Of a DNA stretch of 64,000 nucleotides, positions 1-18,900 are shown in pieces. Origin of the DNA: Volvox africanus (taxonomy: Eukaryota > Chlorophyta > Chlorophyceae > Chlamydomonadales > Volvocaceae). Location of the stretch: NCBI GenBank assembly GCA_030268105.1, contig BSDZ01000016.1, forward strand, positions 1,929,501-1,993,500, given 5' to 3'. Numbering within the stretch: position 1 is the first letter of the stretch; every line of letters begins with the position of its first letter. A program made the position numbers and the translations under genes. Under the pieces are notes generated by a model. The model was not told the origin of the DNA, did no database searches, and saw only the letters and a list, made by a program, of their open reading frames with translations.

Positions 1-1201
1 CGTAACAATTGTGCAGAAAAATAGGTGGGTTCCGGCTAGTGCCGAAAGAGACTACAGCTGACTGAAGTTGGAAAGGCACCTGGCAGTCAAAGTCCGGCCC
101 TATCTGCAAAACCTCCAATCTTTAAGCGGAGTTGTGGAAGAGAAACACTTTGTATGAAGATCTTGCTCGACGTTTTGGGTCAACCGGTTTACAAAATGCA
201 TGTACTGTCGTACCCTATTAAAAATATGCCTATTGCCCAAAAGCAACAGGGTGCTAAGGAGCTGGGGTGAGCCGGTCAAATCGCAGACGTTCTGGGTTAG
301 GTACCGGGAATACCATTGTGAAATATTTTGAGCAAGTCTCAACCTATATGCTACCGAGGTTTAGATTTCATTACTGTCTGCAAGCTGCGCCCTGGCACAA
401 ATCCTTTCAGTTTGGGAATAACCCTATCCTTGGTATTTCCTGAAGAGAGAAACGTAGCTTTCCACACAACCACGGGTCATGCAATTCTGCCTTGACGCAC
501 TCTGACATGCCAAGAACTTTTCCATGACATTCTTGGAGAGATGCACACTGTCTATACAAGTTGTGCAAGTGTTTCAGTCATTACTCACGATATGTAGGCA
601 TAGACGACTACATACCAAGTGGAGGTGCCTAGAGCCACCCCTTGACAACCGATCTTGATCCTTCCATATTTTTCCAACGCATCCTGTACATCACCCTCTT
701 CAGATAGTTCGCACGCGCTTTCATCTTTAAACGCCAATTTATAGTCGAAGCGTACTTGCGCGCACCAGCCAAGTTTTGTGCAGACCGTTAGCGTAAGCAT
801 GTTGCGCACTGACTGCTGCATTATAACAATCACCTAAGTAGTAAGTGGGAGCGTGTAAATAACATCTGAGGCCTATTACGATGCGTACGCCCGATGGCAA
901 TCGACTCTCCCTCTGTTCCCTCGTCGACTGCACCTTGGCGTGTTGTTGCGGTGTGTCAGTGCGCTCGTCCCGGCAGTAAAAGGACAATTTGCGGGATCTC
1001 ACCTCCTCTTCCCAATCTCCAATGAATAGGAAAAATGTATCCATGCCAGGAAACACCTTCCGGCGCCAGGTATGCCGCGCGACCAAGGACAGCTTGCCGC
1101 ATACTCCTGCCCACCATAAGATCACGAATAAGCATTTCGCGTCACATACGTCCGTTGTGCACACTACGCAAGCAAGAGTCTACGCACGCCAAGCTGGCAG
1201 C
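1..1201. other. 3' flank of NSF, no confident gene
   Basis: This stretch lies downstream of the NSF stop codon. The only suggestive piece is a minus-strand frame at about 585-833. It contains an acidic segment ending DVQDALEKYGRIKI, which faintly resembles the C-terminal half of a PB1 or similar ubiquitin-like fold. No start, splice partners or domain completeness could be shown. Other open frames here are short and unremarkable. I would not call a gene. Confidence 0.3.
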
Positions 1202-7067
<5,866 letters not shown>

Positions 7068-7354
7068 TATATTCAGTGACAATAATTTAAAAAATACAAC
7101 TTGTTATGTGATGTGTGACGACCACAAGGAAACTTTGTAAAGCAAGGAAAGCGATGGAACTTAAAGGAAACAGTACAGAATATGTGGCTTACACCTTGAC
7201 AATAATTGATAGCGTGGAAAGTTTTGACAACCAGCGCATATCAATTTCAAGCTGCGGCTACCGTCGTACAGGACACAGCTGCAAGCTGCAGGACACCCAG
7301 CTGCTCAAAGAGGGGATGCACGTGATCTGTTGGCACCAGACCTTATTACAGCTA

Positions 7355-7986
7355 TTATTCTTGAATCCACCAATCGACACATAAGTGCAAAATGGTTCTG
7401 CGCTGCTCTACTAGCAAATTAGGAGGGAAATGGCTTTCAAAAGCCTGACACCGTGGCGATGCCCTCATCTCTGCGCAAGCGATTCCGATGAACCATGAAA
7501 TCATACCACAACATTTAAGCCCTGGTGGAGGACTTCCCAGAGGCTCTTGATGGCTAGCGTTCAAGAGTATTAAATGGGTCTCCCTGCTGTGGCGATGCAG
7601 TAAGTGAGCATTGGCAGAACATCCAGGATGCACATGGAGAACAGATAGCACGGAACGCCAGGAGGGGGCCCGCAGCAACACGGAAGACATTCCGCCAGTC
7701 GCAGCAGCTGCGGCGGCGGGACAAGACGGCGCCACCGGAACGCCAGGTGGAGAGGTTGCGCCGGGGCCGCAGACGGCATAGAGCAACATATAACGATGCA
7801 GCAGGCCATCAGGCGGCCAAGGCCGTCCGAGATGCAGAGAAGGCTTGAGGCCTGAAGCTGACGGGGGGAGTTGCGGATGCCGGGCGGGGTCCACACAAAC
7901 TGCATTCCGTGCATTTCAATGCAGACTTCAAGGTGATCCTTATGGTGTACCCTTAACTGGCTTGGGGGCGCTTTTTCGTCAGCCAT
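7355..7986 (-). other. Unrecognised open frames upstream of NSF
   Basis: Two overlapping minus-strand frames lie here (ATG at 7986, beginning MADEKAPPSQ; a second frame from 7894). The first ~45 residues contain HKDHLEVCIEMHGMQFVW and could be a first coding exon; beyond that the composition is low-grade and Cys/Pro-rich. No domain is recognised and no exon partners were found. It may be a small host gene or a chance frame. Confidence 0.2.
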
Positions 7987-10180
7987 GGACGAGTGTTGGG
8001 TGTGCTTAATAATGCTGCCGCTTCACATCCCATTGGCCCAACAACCTGTCCAAAGTGCGACGTGGACAAGGTAGTGGCTGCGGTATCCAAGAAGGCATGA
8101 GGTGATTATTTACAGCATGCTCTGGAAAGGTTAGGACTACAGTAATGCAGTTGTGTTTCTGCCCCTTCAGAACCTCATCACGCACAGCCCTTGGTGCTGC
8201 TCTGTGAAGAAACCTTAAATACAGGGTCCGTTTCTTCTGGTGTCAGTGCTGCCGCCTTCGTCTCAAAGACCAAAATCGAAATCGATATGTTTCATCGCAA
8301 CGTATCGCAACCCTGCCTGTCATGACCTAAACAAGTATATGTAATTGTCCTACCCATCCATCCGGGGACGACGTAGTTGGCGATGCAAGCACGCGTGACT
8401 CTCGTTCATTCAGTTCCCTTGCTTCCTTAACATATAACCAGACACAACTAATCTTAAAGACGGAACGAATCATCATCAACAGCAGCAGGTGGCAACGAGA
8501 ACAGCAATCGCTTATATCCGTCGCTGGAAGTGTGGCCTCCGCCCCCTTCGTTGGTTCTTGGTATTATTGTACGCTGGTTAAGTAATAAGGCGCCCTTTTT
8601 ATTAGGCTGAACTACCAAGTCTATCTGATGATATGGCGGGGCCATCCCAGTGGCTGTGGAAAAGCCGTACTCCCATGTCGCACCTACGTCTATCAGCTTC
8701 CTTACCTCTATGCGTAAATGAAAATGTGTCGTGAATACTTCTATTTTGAGGTCAGATTCAGCGCCTTGGACAAGTGTACAATTTAGAAACGATGTTCTCT
8801 GCGTCAGTACGACGGGTTCCTACGCAGAAACAGCCCCAATTCCGTTGTAAATCATATCGCCCTACATTTTATTAGTTGCGTAGTTTGGTTGGCGCGGTTT
8901 CGTTGTTGCTGGACGCTTCCTGGTACGTAGGTGATGAGGCTTGCCTAACTAGGGAACGGAATCGTTTCGACTCAGTTTTCTGTGCTGGTTGTGTTCCTGT
9001 GTGTCATTAGCTAGGCAATCTCCGTGTGCTTTACTTCAAAAACCGCTAGATAGATGCGTGCCATTGTTCGTCTATATGCAGTCAATTTTAACTAACGTAT
9101 CTCGCTCAGTTGTTGGAGACAGGATAGTATAAATAGAGACGAAGGATTACACAGATCTGGTTAGCCTGAGCTATCTCTTTCCTAATCCTTCAAATTCATG
9201 CATGCGCATGCAATCCAAGTCCGTAACGGCGGTACATATCGGCGGTGCACACAACACACATACACATACATTACCCTTCCATTCATCCGAACCCATTCGT
9301 TGCTAAGCGTTTGAAGTGTTCGATTACTTGCTTGGAGCTTCTCCCGAGTTAAGAACCTGCCTGGTGCCATGGAGAAAGATGGTCCATTCCTGATGGCTGC
9401 CAGAGGCCCGTGCGGGGCCCGATCAAGGCGCAGTGCAATCTGGCATGCGCATGTGTGCACAAACGAGCGCTTGCGATTAGTGAGGTAGACCACACGACTA
9501 CAACTTCGGCGCTGACTTGACCGATGTCCATGCCGACATGAGGCCTGTTTCTGCAGAAGTAGGATGGAGCTCACCAAACTGACACACACAGTAGTGAAAA
9601 ATCTTTCCTGCTGGCCGGCGGGCTGTGCATTTACAGCGTGGCTATGCATTTACATTGTACATAGCGAGTCGAAACAGAAGACGAACAGACTCGAAATTAG
9701 TAACAGCTTAACAACATCAGTTTCTTATTCTACCTATAAAATCCAATAAGCTCATCGATACTTGATTATTGGACTGCGAGGACGAGCGAAGACGAGGTGG
9801 ATAACACAGAATAATCATCAGCTTGATGTGACAGGAATAAGAATCCATCGAATAGAGGAAGCAGAGAAAAACATATACCCAAACAGAGAAACACACACAC
9901 ATATACATATACATATACATATATACATGACATGCAAACATGACAGCAGTTCCTATACCTGCCTGTAGATGTCAAAAGAAAAAAACCATCGGTGTAAGTA
10001 AATCTCTCATTCTTAAACCCTTGTTAACTAAAGTTGGATTGTTCTTATTTCTATTTGACAGGTTGTTTCAGTGCTAATTGTAGTGCCATAGCCTGTCACT
10101 TTTCATACGTCCTCTACGATGCATACAATACCGTACTTGGAGCATATACATGCGTGCCATTCGTCTGTATTTTTGGAGGC
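7987..10180. other. Non-coding stretch, no gene seen
   Basis: No frame with a recognisable domain was found on either strand. The stretch includes a dispersed repeat (8876-9178), given separately, and a short CA/TA microsatellite at 9892-9927. Confidence 0.5.
8876..9178 (+). repeat. Dispersed repeat, copy 1 (possible solo LTR relic)
   Basis: The start (TTGCGTAGTTTGG), a central TCGACTCAG and the end (GGTTAGCCTGAGCTAT) recur in the same order and spacing at about 23,123-23,390 with clear divergence. A TATA-like box (AGTATAAATAGAG) lies near the end. Size and promoter-like box suggest an old LTR, but no target duplication or internal region was identified. Confidence 0.35.
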
Positions 10181-10183
10181 TGA

Positions 10184-10545
10184 CTATAGTTGGACTATTT
10201 TCAGAAATAGCCGATTCGACTATAGCCAACCAATAGACGATTCTTTTAGACGATAATAACATCGGCTATAGTATGAGACTATAGTCCAACTATAGTCGTC
10301 CTAGCTATAGTCGATGTCAGCTATAGCTGATCATACTATAGTTTGATCGGCTATAGCTGACATCGACTATAGCTAGGGACTTTCAGCTATAGTCGTCCTA
10401 GCTATAGTCGATGCTAGCTATAGCTGATCATACTATAGTATGATCAGCTATAGCTGACATCGACTATAGCTTCGACTGTAGTCCAACTATAGTCGAGCTA
10501 AGTCGTCCAAGCTATAGTCGATGCCAGCTATAGCTGATCAAATTA
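10184..10545. repeat. Palindromic CTATAG repeat array
   Basis: About 360 bp are built from short units around GCTATAGTCGATG and AGCTATAGCTGATCA, in direct and inverted order. Motifs such as CAGCTATAGCTG are themselves palindromes, and longer blocks (for example 10,309-10,340 against 10,335-10,372) are inverted copies of each other. No coding frame is implied. It could be a collapsed foldback element or a locally amplified palindrome. Confidence 0.75.
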
Positions 10546-10789
10546 TATTTTGCAGCGGTCGGCGGAGGCCATGCAATTGCTGTACGGGATTCAATCATTA
10601 TCCGGTTGTATACATTACAGGGGTACATATCATACAGTCATAGCCCGACAGCGCCACCTGCCTTGGTCCTCTCTTTGTCCCGGCCTCCTCCTCCTTCACA
10701 TCATTCTCACAAATCACTGACATCCCAACTTGGCCTTGTTGAACAATGCCATCCTACTTCACCAATCGTCTCTCCAAGTTCCTACATTC

Positions 10790-11590
10790 TTATATTGGGC
10801 GTTCAACCTATGAAGTCGTACTGTCTTGAAGGTCAAAAGTTTAAAGGTACCTGAAGGTTCTGATACCCTGAAGGAAATGTATCAGGGGTTAAGTAACTTA
10901 CTTGAAGTTTGGCATGGTGGTAAAATGATGTACCCACTCACGTTGAAAAATTTCAGCAGGCGGACTTCAGTAGTTCTATATTTACTAATCTGGGAGATGG
11001 GTTTTAGAAGGGAACGAGCTACTAGGATCAGAACATGGCTAAAGTAACGCAGCACCACAGATGCACATGTTCCCACATGTTCCCAAATAGGCCTTATCAG
11101 GCAACAATTCCTTCTCTTCAGTATTCTTATCTAAATATCGTCATGAGTATTCTTACTTATTATTTAAGCATGATCTGTTGGCGCGCAGCGTAATCTGGGA
11201 AGTTTTATTTGTCATGAACTCCAGGGAGGAGGCGTTTAACGGCGGGTTGAGCAATCGAGGGGTTGCTTGCCGTATAAAGTTGGATGGGTGCAATTCCTAC
11301 AAGCTATGGGTGCTATTCCCACAAACTTTCAACTTATGAAAAATGCTATCTTGACTATTTCAAATCTTTGAAGTAAGGTGCATACCTGCACTCCTTGCTT
11401 GAAACTGTTCGTTGGGAAGGTTCTGATACGCTCCCGACAAATTATAATACTCATCAGAGTTTACCTCCATCTACAAACTTCGCTGCCTAACTTGGAGGAA
11501 ATGATGCACCCAATCGCGTTGAAAGTCACCGGCAGGCGGAATTCAGTAGTTCAATATTTACTGCTGCTACAGTTGGTTCTCGTCACAATC
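10790..11590 (+). repeat. Diverged direct duplication
   Basis: A segment at about 10,790-11,010 is echoed at about 11,315-11,590. The best-matching part is around GGCGGACTTCAGTAGTTC and GGCGGAATTCAGTAGTTC, each preceded by AAATGATG and a CCCA...CGTTGAAA motif. No domain is recognised in the short frames it contains. Confidence 0.4.
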
Positions 11591-11840
11591 TTTGGTGAGA
11601 ATTTGTGTATGTAAAATAAGCATTATTAGAACTATTCATTAATCAAGCTAGGGGGTCGGTGTCATCAACGAAAAAAACCCGAAACTGCCCAAACGTCGGG
11701 CGCAGCGTCCCAACTGGAAGGAAGGTATCTGATATGAATACGCCTGACTACGAACTGATAGATGTAACCCAACAGAGGCTTGCGGCGATGAAATGTCACA
11801 ACGACGTTCGCTTTTCATTGAAAACGAACAGGTTTCACAG

Positions 11841-12932
11841 GAGATGCAGCTCCGACAGCCAACCCGCCGCCCACGCCCAAGCCACCGCCGCCCTCGCCCA
11901 AGCCTTTGAAGCCACCGCCGCCCTCGCGCACGCTCTCAAAGCCACCGCCCTCTCCCAAGCCCTCCAAGCCGCCGCCCTCACCAAAGCCTTTGAAACCCTC
12001 GCCACCCCCGCGGAAACCACCCAAATCATCACCCCCCAGCTCGCCCGCCAAGGATGGTAAGCGTACAAAATATCGTACCGCATTCGTTGTATATATGGTA
12101 CTGTGGATAGAACTAAACGGATGCTGCGCATAGTATCGTTGCTGCTTTATATTCCCTGACTGCTACTTTCAACGAAGGCCTGCCACTAAAATGAATCGTA
12201 TACATGTCACTCACTGCATGCATTTGAAGCGCCTGCGGTCCGGCTTGTGCGAGCGCAACGCACCGAGGGCCGAGCCATAGGTCGGCTGCAAGTCCATGTA
12301 ATCGGAAGTGTCTTTTTCTTGCCTGGCTACCAAGAGAATGACGGATGGGCGCTGCTTTGCGATGATTACTCCATGAGTGAGGGGGAGGCCCAGGTACGAC
12401 GACAGTGTGTACAGCAGTCCTGTTGCACACTTGCTTGCCTAGGAGCCCTGCAGTTAGTTATAACAATCAAGTTGCGAGACTGCCTAAATAATGACTCGGT
12501 AATACCCTATGATAGATTGTGTACATGTAGCTATCATTATTATAAGGTCCCGTGTACATGCTGTGGACAAGAGTGGGTGTTGGCTTCGTTCCTTGAAGCT
12601 GGAAAGACGAAGGGCGGGGCCCCCAACGTCCATACCGCGTGATGGCTTAGGCGGCGGTTCGGAGATATTATTCGTAGATATCTGAGCTTTTACAGCAGGA
12701 AAGCACACACAAACACACGCAGTGGCCAGATTGGACTACGCATGACTTCATTAGTTGGGAGTAATGCCACGCTTTGATCTTCAAATAATTACTGTGCGTG
12801 AGGGTCCGTTGAGGGTCCCGTTCCGAGCGCCAGGATGATTATCATCAAATCGAAGCTGGAGTTGCCTGATAAAAGTCCCTGAACTAACAATTGTGTCGAC
12901 ACCTTGCTTGGCATAGAAGTAAAAATGTACTT

Positions 12933-12984
<52 letters not shown>

Positions 12985-15900
12985 ATGTGCGTGCGCGTGT
13001 ATGTTTGTGTTTACAATGTTGTCGTTGTGCCAGATGTTCTGCAACCAAATGAACTTCAAGTATGGGAGACAGTTCTATGGCGAGGGCATCAGTACCCTCG
13101 GTCCAGACGAGACCAACCCGTAAGTGTTGCCGTCACCATTTCGATCCATTGGTAAATAATACCTAATCTTAATTATCTCAATAACATACAACATGTATGC
13201 AACTTTTGTGTTTTTTAAATACAAGAAAAATAGCACTCTCTAACGCTGCCAACGACGGCCTCGTAGCACCAGGGCGCTTCGGAGCTAAAAAAGCCAAAGG
13301 CCACGTCAGAATTCCATTTTCAGTAAATATAAACATCATTTTGCACATTGGTGATTTGTATTCTTTTGTTTGGTTATGTACTAATAAAAAAATTCTTCAT
13401 ATAAACTTATACAATCACATGCATGTTTGGATGTTCGCTAGTAAACTCATCATCATCTTCATCCTGTATGTGAGTATCAGCAGAACATGAATTCCCCAAA
13501 CATCCCTTTTGCATTATTACTGTCATGTTATGCGTTAGAGTCTGAAAACCATAAATCGTACGTGTCGACTGAAGATGCGTTAGTTCTCGCCCAATCCACA
13601 CTGCCTTGTCCCTACGTTTGTTGCCTGCCGGTTGTCCTGACGGGGTGCTTTCTCTCTCTCATCAGGCCCACACCGCTGGGGTATCTCACCTGCATGGGTG
13701 AATCAGGTCCTCCAGACAAGCGTGCCATAGGCGTTATTGGCATGGACTTCAACAGTATGTTAGGGTGCTATTTGTACTCAGTGACGTGTGCTCGAAACGT
13801 GCTCGTTGCTCTGGAGTGTTCAGGTATGTGAATACCCGGTAGGTAGTAGTAATAATGTAAAGTAATGGGCGTGGTGGGAAAACATTAATTTGTCTATATA
13901 TATATATATTGATAATATAATGGTAATATTGATACTAGGGTGTGGGAAATGTATCCTACATATGGCGTAGGAAATTCCTAGCCTGCCCGATCGAGGGCCA
14001 ATAGGAAGATTCCTACGGTAGGATATGGCGTAGGAAATTCCTAGCCTGCCCGATCGAGGGCCAATAGGAAGATTCCTACGGTAGGATATGGCGTAGGAAA
14101 TTCCTAGCCTGCCCGATCGAGGGCCAATAGGAAGATTCCTGCGGTAGGAATGGTCGTACTGGACGACCATGGGACAAGCTGGTGCAATGTAGGGACGCTG
14201 TAGATTTGGTTTTGGGCTTGCAGAAACAGGCCTAATTAAAGCGTGGCATATGCTCTGTACTGCAAAGTGCAGATATACGGCTCACCCGCCCTTCACACAT
14301 TTCTCATTGCACTTCTCACACTGTTCAATATACCAGCCATAATTTTGAACATCAGGGTACTGAATGAATGAAGTGCTGCATGCCAGCAGTGGAAAAAAAT
14401 GTAATATAACTGTGCGTGTGTACACACACGACGATTGATGTTGTAATTTCCACAACATATTACATGCATGTATTTGTTTATACAAGTATTATTTACGTGT
14501 TTCTCAAATTTGACGTGTCCATGCAGATTCACCTTTTTCCACGGGCCCCTCACCACCTCCAAGGCCACCAAGTAAGTGAGTGCGCTGAGTGTCCTTTTAT
14601 TGAGACGTAGACTATCAGACATAAGGAAGCCTGACGTAATTACGAGAAAGTAGAGTTACATATTATCTGATAGTAAGGAGTCCGAATAGTTCGTTCTAGA
14701 GTCGGCACATATACTTGTGCGTATAGCACTACAAGCAGTACGAACGTGGGTCGATAGCTTACCGCCGAGTACAGCTACAACAGCGGGATTGTTGCTAGTA
14801 TGGATCGCTATATCGAACTGATATACCATTTTATAACACGCCCCCTCGAGACATGCCTAGCAACAAGTGAAAGAAGATAAATCCAACCAGGGATTCTTCT
14901 TGAAACCGAAAAGCTAAAGCCAAACGAGTTCGCCCCAAACAAACTTAGAAAGCTTACTCGGCCAACCCCATCGCCGTAATGCACTTCTTAAACTTTATCT
15001 CTCCAAGTGCCTTGGTTAACACATCTGCTACCATATCCTCCGTCGAACAGTGCGATAAGGCAACTTCCTTCCGCAGGACTCGTTCTCGCACTAGATGATG
15101 TTGCACGTCGATGTGCTTAGAACGAACCGACATTATCGGGTTATTCCCAAGCCTCATCGATCCCTCAGAATCCGTTCGAATCTGAATAGCCTGTGTCCTC
15201 AGACCCAAGTCTCTGGTCAGCTTGCGAAGCCAAAGTGCCTCCCGCACTGCAGCTGCCGTGGCCTGGTACTCTGCCTCCACTGTTGAAGCTGCCGCCGTGC
15301 GCTGCAATTGGCTGTTCCAGCTGATAGCTGCGCCGTTTAGCAAGAATACGTAGCCAGTTGTGGACCTCCGAGTGGCTGGATCTCCAGCCCAGTCGGAATC
15401 ACTGTAGCCCACCATGGTGAGATCGCCATCTCCGTCATAGCATAATCCGAGCTCCTTGGTACCCGCCAGGTATCGCAGCACCCCCAAAGCCAAGCCCATG
15501 TGAACCTTAGATGGGTTGCCCATGAAGCGCGCCAGAACGCTCATTGCCTGCGAGATATCCGGTCTTGTGCTCGTCGCCAGGTAGTTCAATTCGCCGACAA
15601 GCGCCCTGTACTTGGTGTTGTCTACGAGCTCCTTGTTGTTGTCTTCTGCAGGCAGGGCTCTAGTACCAGGAGGTAGTGGGGTCTTTCGAGGCTTTGCATT
15701 GACGAGTTGATGTCGCTGCAGCAGCTCCTCAATGTAGCGTCGCTGCGATAGTTTTACCTCCCCGTGCGCTCCCCGGCTGATCTCCATGCCCAGGAAAACT
15801 TTTGCCTCTCCAAGATCTCGAATCTTGAAGGCTTGTCCGATTTCTGTTTTCACTCTCCTGATCATTGCCTCGTCTTCTGAGGTGATGATGATGTCATCCA

Positions 15901-18900
15901 CGTGCACCAGCAGGTAGACAATCTCCTTCTCGTCCTTTTTGATGAACAGTGCTGGGTCCGCTACTGACGGTTTGAACCCCAGCTTGTCCAGCTCCGCCGC
16001 TAGCTTCATATACCAGCAGCGTGGGGCCTGTTTCAGCCCGTAGATTGAGCGTAGAAGCCTGCACGCCTGCTCTGGATCTGCTGACTCGTAACCAGGCGGC
16101 TGCTGCATCCAGAGCTCCTCCTCTAGCTCCCCGTTCAGGAAAGCTGTTGAAACGTCTAGCTGATGGATCGGCATTGCTTTAGCCGCAGCCACCGCCAGGA
16201 GCATACGAAGCGAAGCAAAACGCGAGGTTGGAGCAAAGAGCTCCCCATAATCAATCCCCGCCCGCTGCTCGTAGCCCTTTGCCACCAAACGTGCCTTGTA
16301 GCGCTCGATCTCGCCATCCTCTGCACGTTTGACCTTATACACCCACCGACAAGGCAGAATCCGCGCACCTGGCGGTGGTTTTGCTAGCTCCCAGGTCCCG
16401 TTTGTGAGCTGTGCTGAGATTTCCTCATCCATGGCACTTCTCCATTTCTCAGCATATGGGCCGTCAGTGGCCTCCTGGTATGAAGCTAGCTCTGGTACTT
16501 CTTCCTCGATTGCAGCATTGATCCGCCCGAACGTAACCCTTCCGTTGGGCTCATGCCTCCATTCAATCAGTCGCTTTCGCTCACGTAGTGGATAGCGACG
16601 TTCCTGCATATTAACGTCTGCACCGTCGTTGTTGTGGTTTTGCTGCTGCACCGGCCCTTCACCTGTCATAGCGTCTCCACCATTGCCTCCGCGGGACTGC
16701 GCTGTATTTTGCATCCTGGGAAACTGTGCTGCTGGTATGCCTGCGTGCCTCTGTGGCGCCGCTGTCTGGCCGCTGCTGGTGGATGCACCATGGTTCACTT
16801 CAGCAGCTCCCTGGTCCATGTCGGTGTTGACCGGCGTATCTCCGCCGCCCCCTGGCAACGGAACGCCGCCAGACTCCTCGACATCCTCCTCGTCGGAATC
16901 CTCATAGCGATCTCCAACTGTTGACTCGTCGAACTGGACTGTCGAGTGGGTGCTGATGAGATTGTTGATCAAGATGCGGTACTGCCTCCCTTGCTCGTAT
17001 CCAACCAGCACTCCTTTTTTACTCACGGGTTGCAGTTTGTTCCGCTTCTCCTTCGGCACGTGTGCATATGCGGTACTGCCGAAAACTCTCAGATGGCTTA
17101 TGTCCGGCTTCACCCCCATGAACGCCTCATGGGGCGTTACTGATGCCCCCACGACCGGTGAAACGTTGCGCAAAAGATTCGCCGTAGCCATGGCTTCTGC
17201 CCAGAGCTTCTGCGGTAGTCCTGACTCCGCCAGCATTGCCCGGGTCTTCTCCAAAAGCGTCCTGTTGAGGCGCTCCGCCGCCCCATTCTGCTCCGGCGAA
17301 TACCCAACGGTCGTCCCGTGGATAATCCCTTTTTCGCCAAAGTAGGCGCCCAAGACTGTATTGAGGAACTCAGTCCCACGATCCGTGCGTGCCTCCTTCA
17401 CACGACGGCCAGTCATGTTCTCCAGCGCCTCAATCATTATCTTTACCTTCTTGCGAACTGCGTCCTTGGTGTCAGTGAATGCAACAGTGGAAAATCCCGT
17501 GCAGTCGTCCAGCAGTGTAGTAACGTACCGGGATCCACCTATCGAAGTCTCAGGCATAGGTCCACAGACGTCCAGGTGTATCAGGCCCAGAGGTTTCACC
17601 GCCTTGTGCCCAGTGGACGGGAATGGTCCACGTGTCTGCTTTGCATAAATGCAGGGCTCGCAGATCCGCGACCTGGCTGCCTCCAGACTCGCGCGATCCA
17701 AATCCATGCCGGTTACCATGTGTTCCCGGCACATACGTTCCAGGCTCTTGTAGCCCAGATGTCCCAAGCGCCGATGCCACAGCGCTGCCTTCGAGCCTTC
17801 TGACCCGACCGCCGCACATGAGCGGCCTTTGCCAACTGATCGCCCTGCTGCGTGGTGTCGAATGGCATAGAGGCGTCCCACCTTGTCTGCACGTAGGATC
17901 GTCCTCCCCTTTGCCTGAACGAGGGCTTTGTCGTTACCCAGCAGAATTGTAGCGCCACGCTCATCGAAGATGCCTGCTGAGATCAGCTTTACTGTCGCCT
18001 TGGGCACCACATAGACGTTCTTGAGCTCAATTTGTAGCCCTTTAACGGTGTTACTCCACATGGTATACCGCCCCACGTGCGTCGGCTGATGCCTAGAGCC
18101 ATCGTAGCCCACCAACGTGAATTTTTCTTCAGGCCGTACAGCTCGCAGATCCTTCAGCTCTGACGCGTCGTAGGTAATGTGCCATTCTGACGCTGAGTCC
18201 AGGTGCCATGCGTCCGACCGTGACTCGCTTCCAACAGCATACGCCATTTTGGTGGGCTCCCTGCGCTGAAGGTTGCCCCCGCCGCGACCATTGTTTTGTT
18301 GCTGTTGATCCGCCAGACGCTTCTTGCACACTCCGATGAAGTGACCTGGCTTACCGCAGTAGTGGCAGATGGCGTTTGATTTACTCCTCTGCTTACTTGT
18401 CTGATGACGGCTTGTAGGGTTGAATTTGCCACCACTTCGATGCGTGATGACTGCTGATGAAGACTCGTTGTTGTCCTCGTCCGGTATCACATACGCCATT
18501 AGTCGCGCGACCACTTGAGTAAAGTCCAGCTCCCCTTCTCGCATTGTGAGAGCTGTTGTTACCACATGATACTTGCTCGGAAGTCCTTTGATGACAATTG
18601 TAGAGAGCTCCGTGTCTGCGACTGCGTGTCCCACATCCAGCAAGTCGGACTGTAGCTGTCGCGCGCGGCTGATATAGATTGGCAGCTCCTCTCCATTAGC
18701 CATTTTAAAATCACTTAGCTCCTGTCGTAGTGCTACCTTTCTCGTGTTGCAGGTTGATGCGAACGTAGCCGCCAAAGCGTCCCAGGCGGCCTTCGCATTT
18801 GCCGCCCGAACAATTGTTTGGAGGTGATGGTTCTTTACGTTCTTGGCCATCACACTCTTGACCTTGTCGGAGATGATGACATCCGCCTCTGCAATTGGTG

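Noticed and set aside
100..342. Short minus-strand frame starting MRLAQNISQW
   Set aside because: No domain, no splice signals or neighbours support it.
11659..12060. Plus-strand Ala/Gln-rich frame overlapping the proline-rich exon
   Set aside because: It is a shadow frame of the KPPPSPKP exon, whose splice borders and phase fit the SRCR gene.
13820..14170. Minus-strand frame with repeated RNLPIGPRSGRLGISYAISY
   Set aside because: It is produced by the 63-bp tandem repeat, which has a length divisible by three; there is no sign of a real protein.
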